10,523 bases of DNA from Planctomycetales bacterium (GTDB lineage Bacteria > Planctomycetota > Planctomycetia > Pirellulales > Thermoguttaceae), in the NCBI GenBank assembly GCA_007122045.1, contig SKJM01000319.1, positions 1 to 10,523 of the forward strand, written 5' to 3'. The notes under the pieces are model-generated. The model worked only from the letters and a program-made list of their open reading frames with translations. It was not told where the DNA came from and did not search any database. Position 1 is the first letter of the stretch. Every line of letters begins with the position of its first letter. Shown here in pieces: positions 1 to 6,767 of this stretch. The position numbers were made by a program, and so were the translations under genes.

Positions 1-467
1 GGTTCGATCCACCCGTGCCGCGACAGGATGCGGTGCGTGTAGGCGTCGACCACGAACACCGGCAGCCCGCCCGCGTATAGGAGGATGGAATCGGCCGTTT
101 CCGGGCCGATGCCGCTGACGGCCAGCAGTTGCCCGCGGAGCGTGGCCGGATCGGTGGCGAACATGGCGTCGAGCGACCCGCCGTACCGCTCCACCAGGAA
201 GGCCAGCAGGCTGCGGAGCCGGCGGGCCTTGACCCGAAAGTAGCCGGCCGGCCGGAGCAACTCCTCCAGTTCCTCCAGCGGCACGGCGTGGAGGGCGGCC
301 GGTTCGAGCAGGTCGGCTTCGCGGAGGTTCCGGATCGCCTTTTCGACGTTCTGCCAGTTGGTGTTCTGGGTCAGCACGGCGCCGACGACCACCTCGAAGG
401 GCGTTTCGCCCGGCCACCAGTGCTGAGGCCCCAGGGCCTCCAGAAGCCGTTGATAGACGTGCTGCAT
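1..467 (-). CDS. MagIII-like HhH-GPD DNA glycosylase (endonuclease III superfamily), C-terminus outside window
   Basis: Base-excision repair glycosylase of the endonuclease III fold; the first 155 residues are visible, read from ATG at 467. The helix-hairpin-helix/GPD region is at about residues 117-150, with SGIGPETAD at 118-126 and VVDAYTHRI at 139-147. Asp141 matches the catalytic Asp of the superfamily. The position of the catalytic lysine of E. coli Nth (GRKTAN) is Glu123. The pattern G-x-E-[ST]-A-D followed by VVD-x-Y resembles Helicobacter MagIII, a monofunctional 3-methyladenine glycosylase, more than the bifunctional AP-lyase Nth. An early QNTNW segment (34-38) also fits this superfamily. 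Any C-terminal Fe-S loop lies beyond the window. The gene follows fhs by 51 nt on the same strand and may be its last co-transcribed neighbour. The superfamily is confident; the alkyl-purine substrate is inferred. Confidence 0.85.
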   Translation of the reverse strand, partial: MQHVYQRLLEALGPQHWWPGETPFEVVVGAVLTQNTNWQNVEKAIRNLREADLLEPAALHAVPLEELEELLRPAGYFRVKARRLRSLLAFLVERYGGSLDAMFATDPATLRGQLLAVSGIGPETADSILLYAGGLPVFVVDAYTHRILSRHGWIE

Positions 468-518
468 AGGCAAGCGCTCCGTTGCGGGGGAAGGGGCCGT
501 CCCCCGTGAATGGGTGCT

Positions 519-2207
519 TCAGAATAACCCGACCACGTTCTCGTGCTCGTCGATGTCGATTTGCCGGGCGACGGGGGCCTTGGGCAAGCCGGGCATGGTC
601 ATCACGTCGCCGGTCAGGACGACGACGAACCCGGCCCCGGCCGACACCTGCACGTCGCGCAGCGGCACGTCGAATTTCGTCGGCCGGCCCACCAGCCCGG
701 GATCGGTCGAGAGCGAATATTGGGTCTTGGCCATGCAGATGGGCAACTCGCCGTAGCCGGCGTCCTGAAGCCGCTGGAACTTCGCCCGGAGCTGCTTGTC
801 GGCCAGCACGTCGGTGGCGCCGTAGATTTCGCGACAGATGATGCCCACCTTCTGCCACAGGGAGCAACTGTCGGGATAGAGCAACTGGAAATCGGTCTTC
901 TTGTTTTCGGCCACGTCGACGACGGCGCGGGCGAGTTGCTCGGCCCCTTCGCCGCCACGGGCCCAGTGGTCGGCCTTGACCACCGGCACGGCCAGGTAGG
1001 CCACCTTGTCTTGAATGAACTGGATTTCCTCGTCCGTGTCCTCGGAGAAGTGGTTCAAGGCCACCACGACCGGCAGCCCGAAGCGATAGACGTTCTCGAT
1101 GTGCTTCTTGAGGTTTTCGACGCCCCGGTCGAGCGCCTCGACGTTCGGCTTCGTCAGGTTTTGCAGCGGCACGCCGCCGTGAAGCTTCAGCGCTCGGACC
1201 GTGGCCACGATGACTACCGCGTCGGGTCTCATGCCGGCCTTGCGGCATTTGATGTTCAGGAACTTCTCGGCGCCCAGGTCGGCCCCGAAGCCGGCCTCGG
1301 TAATCGTGTACTCCGACTGCCGCTGGGCGAGCTTCGTGGCGATGACGCTGTTGCATCCGTGGGCGATGTTGGCGAACGGCCCGCCGTGGATGATGGCCGG
1401 GCTCCCCTCGAGGGTTTGCACGAGGTTCGGCTTCAGCGCGTCCTTCATGAGCACGGTCATGGCGCCGTGGACGCCGAGATCGGCGGCGGTGATGGGCTCG
1501 CGCCGGCGCGTGTAGCCCACAATGATGCGGCCCAGCCGCTCCTTCAGATCGGTCAGCGATTCGGCCAGGCAGAAGATGGCCATGACTTCCGACGCCACGG
1601 TGATGTCGAACCCCGACTCGTGCGGAAAGGCGTTGCTGACGCCCCCCAGGCCGACGATGACGTTCCGCAGCGCGCGGTCGTTCATGTCGATCACCCGTTT
1701 CCAGACGATCCGCCGCGGGTCGAAGTGCAATTCGTTGGCGTGGTGGATGTGGTTGTCGACGCAGGCGGCCAGCAGATTGTGGGCGCGTTCGATGGCGTGG
1801 ATGTCGCCGGTGAAGTGGAGGTTGATGTCCTCCATGGGGACGACCTGGGCATAGCCCCCGCCGGCCGCTCCGCCCTTCATGCCGAAGCAGGGCCCCATGG
1901 ACGGTTCGCGCAGGCACACGGCCGCCTGCTTGCCGATCCGGTTCAGCGCGTCGCACAGGCCGATGCTGGTGGTGGTCTTTCCCTCGCCGGCCGGGGTGGG
2001 GTTCACCGCGGTCACCAGGATGAGCTTGCCGGGCGGCGCGGCGCGACGGTGCCGGTAGAAATCGAGCGATATCTTGGCCTTGTCATTGCCGTACCACTGC
2101 AAGGCGTCGTCGGGAATGTTCAGCTTGGCGGCGATATCGCCCACCCGGTGCATCTTGCAGCGGCGGGCAATGTCGATATCCGGGGGAAGGGTTCGGGCGT
2201 CGGACAT
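519..2207 (-). CDS. fhs: Formate-tetrahydrofolate ligase
   Basis: Cytosolic enzyme that makes 10-formyl-THF from formate, THF and ATP; the reaction is reversible and can yield ATP from formyl-THF. The protein has 562 residues from ATG 2207, the usual family length (about 555-560). The P-loop-like [13 protein letters not shown] is at about 71-83. It is followed by family blocks [48 protein letters not shown] and [14 protein letters not shown]. An upstream in-frame ATG at 2276 would add 23 residues, but it lies inside a palindromic repeat and the added residues do not resemble the family, so 2207 is preferred. Neither start has a clear Shine-Dalgarno sequence. It follows the methyltransferase gene by 144 nt, which contain the repeat, and lies in a module for C1 units on THF. 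FolD, needed to join it to the reductase, is not in the window. Confidence 0.97.
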   Translation of the reverse strand: MSDARTLPPDIDIARRCKMHRVGDIAAKLNIPDDALQWYGNDKAKISLDFYRHRRAAPPGKLILVTAVNPTPAGEGKTTTSIGLCDALNRIGKQAAVCLREPSMGPCFGMKGGAAGGGYAQVVPMEDINLHFTGDIHAIERAHNLLAACVDNHIHHANELHFDPRRIVWKRVIDMNDRALRNVIVGLGGVSNAFPHESGFDITVASEVMAIFCLAESLTDLKERLGRIIVGYTRRREPITAADLGVHGAMTVLMKDALKPNLVQTLEGSPAIIHGGPFANIAHGCNSVIATKLAQRQSEYTITEAGFGADLGAEKFLNIKCRKAGMRPDAVVIVATVRALKLHGGVPLQNLTKPNVEALDRGVENLKKHIENVYRFGLPVVVALNHFSEDTDEEIQFIQDKVAYLAVPVVKADHWARGGEGAEQLARAVVDVAENKKTDFQLLYPDSCSLWQKVGIICREIYGATDVLADKQLRAKFQRLQDAGYGELPICMAKTQYSLSTDPGLVGRPTKFDVPLRDVQVSAGAGFVVVLTGDVMTMPGLPKAPVARQIDIDEHENVVGLF

Positions 2208-2267
2208 AGCGGTTGTTCGTGGATGGTTCAGGGGCGGAAACAGACTGCGGGCGGCCGCGGTCCGGTT

Positions 2268-2332
2268 GGAGTTCATGCTTCAGCGTGCAAGCCGGGTGTT
2301 CGCGATCATCAGCACGCTAAAGCGTGAACTCC
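2268..2332. repeat. Long inverted repeat of two palindromic units between the methyltransferase gene and fhs
   Basis: The arms 2268-2288 and 2312-2332 are reverse complements at 19 of 21 positions. As minus-strand RNA they would form a 21-position stem with one U-G wobble and one mismatch, closing a 23-nt loop. Each arm is itself nearly palindromic: the right arm contains CACGCTAAAGCGTG at 2313-2326. The right-arm motif looks like an intergenic repeat I remember from planctomycete genomes, which I cannot verify here. It could act as a processing site, attenuator or partial terminator between the two genes. The ATG at 2274-2276 lies inside one arm. Confidence 0.85.
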
Positions 2333-2351
2333 AGCGGAGTCGGTGGCGTCC

Positions 2352-3218
2352 TCATGCGTAAAACTCGCGGACGCGCGACAGCACGTCGAAGCCGGTCAAT
2401 TGGAGCACGTCGTTGAGGCACTGCATAGCCGGGTGATCGGCTGGCAGCCGTTCGTAGTTCCGCTTCACCGACCCGATGATCATGTCGAGCCCCAACGGCA
2501 TGGCCTTTGTGAGGAACGCGCTTTCCAGCGAGCTCTTGACCGGCGTGCCGTCGGGCCGCTTCGGTGGGAGCATGACCGTGAAGTTGCTCAAGCCCACCGA
2601 GTAGTGGCAGCCGTCGAAGTCGGGGTCGGCGTGCATCCGTTCCATCGCCCCGAACAAGCGGTGAATGTTGCCCTCCGAGTCGCTGCCCAGGGGGAAGATG
2701 CCGGGGTCGATAATGCAATCGGCATTGGCCCCGCCGTACTGGTCGCGGAACGTGTGGACTAGGTGCCGGGCGGCGTCGACGGTCTCCTCCGGCGTGCGGC
2801 AGGGGCGGGAGCGGCCGTCGACTTCGTGCTCGGAAACCAGCAGGATAGGCCGGAAGGGGCGCACCTCGAGCAGGTCGAACATCCCCGCTCGCAACGAGGT
2901 GACCGAGTTGAGGATCGGCTTGGCCCCGCCCGCCTTCGCCGGATCGTAGGCCTCCAGCCCCGCCCGGGCAATGGCCGGGTCCGGCGTGTCGATGGAAAGG
3001 GGCTTGGAGGTGACGCCCTGGATCTTCCCGACCAGATCGGCCATGAACTCCGGCGGCCGGGAACCGACGTTCACGTCGATGTACGCGGCGCCCCGTTCCG
3101 ACTGGAACCGGGCCAGCTCGAGCAGGCCGCCGACGTCGTTCGCCTCGAACAGCTTGTGGGTCGAAGGGACCGAGTCGTTGATCGACTCGCCAATAATCGT
3201 CAGGTTTTCCATGGCCAT
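2352..3218 (-). CDS. Methyltetrahydrofolate:corrinoid protein methyltransferase (AcsE/MtgA-like, pterin-binding fold)
   Basis: Moves the N5 methyl group between methyl-THF and the cobalt of a corrinoid protein. The 288-residue protein has the dihydropteroate-synthase-like TIM barrel: LTIIGESIND at 6-15, DVNVG at 48-52, SIDTPD at 75-80, LNSVTS at 103-108, IDPG at 170-173 and GLSNF at 209-213. Asp77, Asn104, Asp171 and Asn212 align by motif with the pterin-binding residues Asp75, Asn96, Asp160 and Asn199 of Moorella AcsE as I recall them. It is slightly longer than AcsE (about 262). There is no homocysteine or B12 domain, so it is a stand-alone pterin module, unlike MetH. Start ATG 3218 has a weak GGAA upstream; ATG 3212 is equally possible. 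The partner corrinoid protein is encoded two genes upstream. Direction (to or from THF) cannot be read from the sequence. Confidence 0.92.
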   Translation of the reverse strand: MAMENLTIIGESINDSVPSTHKLFEANDVGGLLELARFQSERGAAYIDVNVGSRPPEFMADLVGKIQGVTSKPLSIDTPDPAIARAGLEAYDPAKAGGAKPILNSVTSLRAGMFDLLEVRPFRPILLVSEHEVDGRSRPCRTPEETVDAARHLVHTFRDQYGGANADCIIDPGIFPLGSDSEGNIHRLFGAMERMHADPDFDGCHYSVGLSNFTVMLPPKRPDGTPVKSSLESAFLTKAMPLGLDMIIGSVKRNYERLPADHPAMQCLNDVLQLTGFDVLSRVREFYA

Positions 3219-3276
3219 GATGGTTCCGGTGTGGAAGGGGGGATGTGGTCTGGTCGGGTATGGGGGCCAATCCGCC

Positions 3277-3295
3277 GACAGGCTGGAAGCCTATC
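3277..3295. repeat. Short palindrome in the 123-nt spacer between the reductase and methyltransferase genes
   Basis: GACAGGCT, loop GGA, AGCCTATC: an 8-position stem with one mismatch. The core AGGCTGGAAGCCT resembles a dispersed intergenic element I remember from planctomycetes, from memory only. It is a different family from the repeat at 2268-2332. No T-run follows on the minus strand, so it is not a clear terminator. Confidence 0.6.
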
Positions 3296-3341
3296 CCGCG
3301 ACACTCGAAAGCTTGTTGGTTTGCGCTGCCTTCGCCGCTGG

Positions 3342-4928
3342 TTACTGCTGCTCGGGTTCTTTCGCCTTGGGGGCGTGGTGGTCGCGGTCCAAGTAGGTGT
3401 TGGCCCAGGCCGAGGTCTTCTGCCTGGCAGCATTATACAGGACGGCCGGGCGGTCGAGCATGCTCTCCGACTCGCCGTAGTACTTCAGCCGCTCGTAAGC
3501 CCGGGCCCAGAGGCAATCCTTGTCGTCCAGTTCGCAGCGCCCGGCGGCCGAGCCGCCGCACGGCCCGTTGCGCGAGTGCTTCGAACAGGAGGCCAGGGGG
3601 CACAGGTAGCCGGTGTCGGGCAGGCTGCAGTCGCCACAGTCCTGGCAACCGTACATGAAGGATTTCGACCCCCGCTCCACCGCATGGACGGAGCGCATCG
3701 CCAGCCCTTCGGGCTTCTTGTCGAGCCGGCCGAAAAACGCCCGCATCATGCCCCAAAGCCGCTTGCCCCGCGTAAACGCCAGCGAGTGGACCATGCGCGA
3801 AAGGCGGTAATTCAGATTCACTTCCTTGGGTTTCGCCGGCCGCGCCAACGACCGGAGATACTCCGGGTTGAAGGCGCCGGGCTCGCACAGGCCCGTCTGC
3901 GGATCGTGGTCGAACAGGAAGAACTCGTCCGGCTGGGAGAACCGGATTTCCTTCATGAAGTCGCGCCAGTCGTCCCGGCCGTAGCTTTCGGCCAGGTCGA
4001 CGATGTCGGCGAACGCTTCCGGCCGGGCCATGCCGCCCAGGTATCCCCCGGCGAAGCCGAGCCCCTTGAAACAGGCGAGCTGTTTGGCGGCCAGTTCGCG
4101 GAAGAACTGTTTGCCCTTGTCGGGGCCGGCGCCGTACTTGTCGCACTGTTCGAGCAGTTCGTCGCTGACCACGCATCCGGCCAGCCGGCCACTGTGGAAG
4201 ATCTTGGCCACGGTCTTCGTGAGCAGGTAGACGTTGCCCACGACGGGTACGTCAATGCCCCGCGAGGCGAGCATGAGCTTCACCTCGTGGAACTTGCGCA
4301 TGTCGTAGCCGAGCTGCGGGATGACCCACTCGGCCCCGGCGAGGATTTTCAGCACGAGCTTGAAGTACTGCGGCATCAACTCGCGTTCGTACCGCTTGAA
4401 CGGCGAGACGCAGCAGCCGATGTAGAAGTCGGTGGCGGGCAGCTTTTCGATCTGGCCTCGGCGCCCCGGCACTTCCATCCCCTCGTTCATCGCCTTCAGC
4501 AGGGAGATCAGTCCGACGGAGTCGAGGTCGAACACGGGCTCGGGCGTGCCGCCGAAGCCGGTCGTGGGATAGTCGCCGGTCAGGGCGAGGATGTTGGGAA
4601 AGCCATCGGAGGCATATCGCCAGGCCGCCCCTTCCAAGCCGTTGCGGTTGTGGTCTTTGCAGGAAAGATGCACCACAATGCGCCGGCCGTACTCCTGGAG
4701 CGCGCTGGCCAGCCAGTCAGGGGGGAGCATGGGCGTCCCGCCTGGATTGTCGGTGATGGAGATCCAACTGAACCGGGGATCGACAATAAGGGCTTCCACC
4801 TCGTCGACGAGGCGACCGAAGCTCTTCGGCAGCCCGATCCCCCGGGCAGGAACCGTCTCCACTCCGTATACGAAGTCGCGGTCGCAAAGCAGATCGCGAT
4901 AAGCGGGCGCGTCGGCGGGGTGGTCCAT
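3342..4928 (-). CDS. metF: Methylenetetrahydrofolate reductase fused to a MetV-like Cys-rich C-terminal domain
   Basis: Interconverts 5,10-methylene-THF and 5-methyl-THF with a flavin. The 528-residue protein has a MetF barrel in roughly its first 300 residues: GVETVPARG at 22-30, where Glu24 matches the catalytic Glu28 of E. coli MetF, then HLSCKDHNRNGLEG and ALTGDYP, typical folate and FAD-site blocks. The C-terminal part has eight cysteines (428, 431, 434, 443, 448, 457, 465, 472), beginning CxxCxxC. This resembles the MetV subunit/MTHFR C-terminal family, described as metal- or Fe-S-binding. In acetogens MetF and MetV are usually separate proteins; here both are in one chain, nearly twice the length of E. 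coli MetF (about 296). ATG 4928 lies 41 nt after the corrinoid gene stop and has no strong Shine-Dalgarno, so translation may be coupled. The extra domain suggests an electron partner other than, or besides, NADH. The reductase call is secure; the electron partner is inferred. Confidence 0.93.
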   Translation of the reverse strand: MDHPADAPAYRDLLCDRDFVYGVETVPARGIGLPKSFGRLVDEVEALIVDPRFSWISITDNPGGTPMLPPDWLASALQEYGRRIVVHLSCKDHNRNGLEGAAWRYASDGFPNILALTGDYPTTGFGGTPEPVFDLDSVGLISLLKAMNEGMEVPGRRGQIEKLPATDFYIGCCVSPFKRYERELMPQYFKLVLKILAGAEWVIPQLGYDMRKFHEVKLMLASRGIDVPVVGNVYLLTKTVAKIFHSGRLAGCVVSDELLEQCDKYGAGPDKGKQFFRELAAKQLACFKGLGFAGGYLGGMARPEAFADIVDLAESYGRDDWRDFMKEIRFSQPDEFFLFDHDPQTGLCEPGAFNPEYLRSLARPAKPKEVNLNYRLSRMVHSLAFTRGKRLWGMMRAFFGRLDKKPEGLAMRSVHAVERGSKSFMYGCQDCGDCSLPDTGYLCPLASCSKHSRNGPCGGSAAGRCELDDKDCLWARAYERLKYYGESESMLDRPAVLYNAARQKTSAWANTYLDRDHHAPKAKEPEQQ

Positions 4929-4969
4929 ACTTGCGGCTGCTCGGTCGAACGCTTGACTCTATGCGGACA

Positions 4970-5608
4970 CTAGGCGACCCCGACGAGTTTTCGGGCAAGC
5001 CCCACGGCGGCACTCGCATTGTCGCTGTAGCCATCGGCGCCGATCTCGTCGGCATACGCTTGGGTAATGGGGGCGCCCCCGATGATGACGCGGGTTTTCT
5101 CGCGCACACCGGCCTTCTGGAGCGCTTCGATGACGGTCTTCATCATGGTCATGGTGGTGGTGAGCAGCGCGGAGAGGGCAACGATGGTGTCGTCCTTCTC
5201 CTGGGCCGCTTCGACAAACCGTTCCGGGGGAACATCGACTCCCAGGTCGACCACTTCAAAGCCCCCTCCCTCCAGCATGGAGGCTACCAGGTTCTTGCCG
5301 ATGTCGTGCAGGTCGCCTTGGACGGTACCGATGACGACGCGGCCGGTAGGCTGGGTGCCCGATGCGGCCAAGTGCGGGGTAATCAGCTCCAGGGCCGTCT
5401 TCATCGCCCGGGCGGCGATCAGCAGTTCCGGCACGAAGTACTCGTTGCATTCGAAGCGGCGTCCCACTTCGTCCATCGCAGGGATCATCTGCTTCTGGAC
5501 CAACTCATTGGGATCGACGTTCGCCTCCAGCGCAGCCTTGGCAACCTCCTCGGCCTTCTTTGCGTTCCCCACTAGGATTGCTTCGTACAGTTCGCCGTTC
5601 TCGGCCAT
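4970..5608 (-). CDS. Corrinoid (B12)-binding methyl carrier protein, MtgC/MtbC-like
   Basis: Small protein that carries a methyl group on the cobalt of a bound corrinoid. It has 212 residues from ATG 5608, the usual length of stand-alone corrinoid proteins of methylamine, methanol and glycine betaine systems (about 210). The N-terminal helical cap is at about 1-85, with MDEVGRRFECNEYFVPELL at 45-63. The B12 domain follows, with GDLHDIGKN at 98-106: the DxHxxG signature is Asp99, His101 (cobalt ligand) and Gly104. SALLTTTM (146-153) and GGAP (177-180) complete the Rossmann-like B12 site. The start at 5608 is set by GGAGG five bases upstream; an upstream TTG at 5698 would add a hydrophobic non-family segment starting next to the -10 box. 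It is first in the module. No substrate-specific methyltransferase or reductive activator is in the window. Confidence 0.94.
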   Translation of the reverse strand: MAENGELYEAILVGNAKKAEEVAKAALEANVDPNELVQKQMIPAMDEVGRRFECNEYFVPELLIAARAMKTALELITPHLAASGTQPTGRVVIGTVQGDLHDIGKNLVASMLEGGGFEVVDLGVDVPPERFVEAAQEKDDTIVALSALLTTTMTMMKTVIEALQKAGVREKTRVIIGGAPITQAYADEIGADGYSDNASAAVGLARKLVGVA

Positions 5609-5613
5609 AAACC

Positions 5614-5618
5614 CCTCC
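5614..5618 (-). promoter_or_regulatory. Strong ribosome binding site of the corrinoid protein gene
   Basis: GGAGG on the minus strand, five bases before ATG 5608. It is the best ribosome binding site on the minus strand here and fixes the start. Confidence 0.85.
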
Positions 5619-5705
5619 GATGGTAAGTGGACTATAAGGACAGGTGTACCCAACCCGATAGGATAGCAGGCAGACGCGGCAAACGCGAGGGCCCCCAAAC
5701 CAACA

Positions 5706-5735
5706 ATTATACCTCCCCTTGTGGTCTCTTGCCAG
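5706..5735 (-). promoter_or_regulatory. Candidate sigma-70 promoter of the one-carbon module
   Basis: Minus-strand TATAAT at 5711-5706 is a perfect -10 box. CTGGCA at 5735-5730 matches TTGACA at four of six positions with an 18-bp spacer. The leader to ATG 5608 would be about 90 nt. It places the one-carbon genes under their own promoter rather than depending on read-through from ftsQ. No cobalamin riboswitch is seen in this short leader. Confidence 0.6.
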
Positions 5736-5760
5736 CACCGCTAGCATTCACGCGCATACG

Positions 5761-5831
5761 GCCCCGCCGCGCGGGGCGAGGCGGAAAGGCGGTTGCCATC
5801 GGCCGATACTGGAGTGGCCGCGGCCGATGGC
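5761..5831. terminator. Two GC-rich hairpins after ftsQ, possible terminator without a U-tract
   Basis: GCCCCGC/GCGGGGC (5761-5767 and 5771-5777) gives a 7-bp stem with a 3-nt loop. GCCATCGGCCG/CGGCCGATGGC (5795-5805 and 5821-5831) gives a perfect 11-bp stem with a 15-nt loop. They lie between the ftsQ stop and the promoter at 5706-5735, where the murB-ftsQ transcript would be expected to end. No T-run follows on the minus strand, so intrinsic termination is uncertain. Confidence 0.4.
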
Positions 5832-5882
5832 GGCCACGCTGTGCCGCCCTCCCTGTGCGGCGGGCCGCCCGTTCCTGCCCCA

Positions 5883-6764
5883 TCATCGGGCGGAAGCGGA
5901 CATGGTGCGTACATCGAGGTCGAGCGGGCCGGCCGGGCCGTCGAACGTGCCGTGCCGGGCCCGGTATGCCTTCAGCCGGGCAAGCTTCTCTTGCGCGCTC
6001 GGCTCGCCGGGGCTCTCGATACCCGGCGGAAGCCCCCATACGATGCGAGTTCCCCCCGTGGTGAAAAGGTTGTAATGGACCTGCTCGCGGCCGTCTGCGA
6101 GAACGACCGGAAACGGAATAATCCGCGCCAAGTGCCAGGCTTCCCACACGTCGGAAAGCTTGTCGGCCAGGGCCGCGCCGCCGGCCACGCGGACGCTTCC
6201 CCAGGGCTCGCCTTCGGTTGCGAAACGCGGCGACTCGACCCCTACCAACTGGGGGTATCGCTCCAGCTCGGCGCGCGACATCCCCCCGCTGGGAAGGAGA
6301 ATCCCTTGGCGGTCGACCAGCCGGAGCCGCTCGCCTTCCCTCACCGCGCACACCGGACGGCGATACTCCAACTCCACCCGCACACCGGCGGACAACCTCG
6401 TAACCCGGAGCACGCGCTCGACCCAAGGGTGCCGGGCGAACCCCTCGGCGATGCGGGGGCTCAGGTCGTCGTCGAGCAGATTCATCGGCCCGCCGAGCCG
6501 CAACAACTCGTACACTTCCGAGCCGACATCGGCGTGAACCCACTCGGGCTGGGGGGTTACTTCCAGGTCGTCGAGTTCGACGAGGTACCGTTCCGCAGTG
6601 GCGACGCGCGGGCCCACTTGCTGCCACACCCACCACCACGCCAGCAGAAAGGCGGCCAGCACGAGCACGCCCGCGGCCACGGGACGTCCTCGGCCGATCG
6701 CCCATCCGGCCAGGTCGCCCACCGGCCCGAAGGAACTCTTTTTCGCTCGTTTGGCTGCATGCAT
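5883..6764 (-). CDS. ftsQ: FtsQ/DivIB-like cell division protein with POTRA domain
   Basis: Bitopic inner-membrane protein; in model bacteria FtsQ scaffolds the FtsB-FtsL division complex. The 293-residue protein has a basic N-terminus (MHAAKRAKKS), one membrane segment at about 28-48 (LVLAAFLLAWWWVW) and a periplasmic part. FARHPWVERVLRVTRL at 109-124 and RRPVCAVREG-x-LRLVDRQGILLP at 135-158 are the POTRA/FtsQ pattern (PWV, V-x-R, E/RRPV, LVD-x-x-G). The start lies three bases after the murB stop, so the two are almost certainly one operon, as in many murB-ftsQ clusters. ddl, ftsA and ftsZ do not follow; instead there is an unrelated one-carbon module. Planctomycetes are known to lack FtsZ, so its role here is probably in an FtsZ-independent process. 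Sequence identity is weak outside the motifs. Confidence 0.85.
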   Translation of the reverse strand: MHAAKRAKKSSFGPVGDLAGWAIGRGRPVAAGVLVLAAFLLAWWWVWQQVGPRVATAERYLVELDDLEVTPQPEWVHADVGSEVYELLRLGGPMNLLDDDLSPRIAEGFARHPWVERVLRVTRLSAGVRVELEYRRPVCAVREGERLRLVDRQGILLPSGGMSRAELERYPQLVGVESPRFATEGEPWGSVRVAGGAALADKLSDVWEAWHLARIIPFPVVLADGREQVHYNLFTTGGTRIVWGLPPGIESPGEPSAQEKLARLKAYRARHGTFDGPAGPLDLDVRTMSASAR

Positions 6765-6767
6765 GGG

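Noticed and set aside
2208..2276. Upstream ATG of fhs adding 23 residues
   Set aside because: The ATG lies inside a palindromic repeat arm, the extension is not family-like, and start 2207 gives the normal length.
543..2327. Plus-strand open frame of 594 codons opposite fhs
   Set aside because: Antisense shadow of the GC-rich fhs gene; its translation has low-complexity His/Asp/Val/Gly-rich composition and no family motif, while the minus strand encodes a complete Fhs.
2763..4973. Plus-strand open frame of 736 codons opposite the methyltransferase and reductase genes
   Set aside because: It spans two well-supported minus-strand genes and the spacer between them, with no recognisable motif.
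5609..5698. Upstream TTG start for the corrinoid protein
   Set aside because: It lies directly beside the -10 box and has no ribosome binding site, whereas ATG 5608 has GGAGG at ideal spacing.
5609..5705. Cobalamin riboswitch in the leader of the corrinoid gene
   Set aside because: The leader is only about 90 nt and I see no B12-box-like conserved block or fitting fold.
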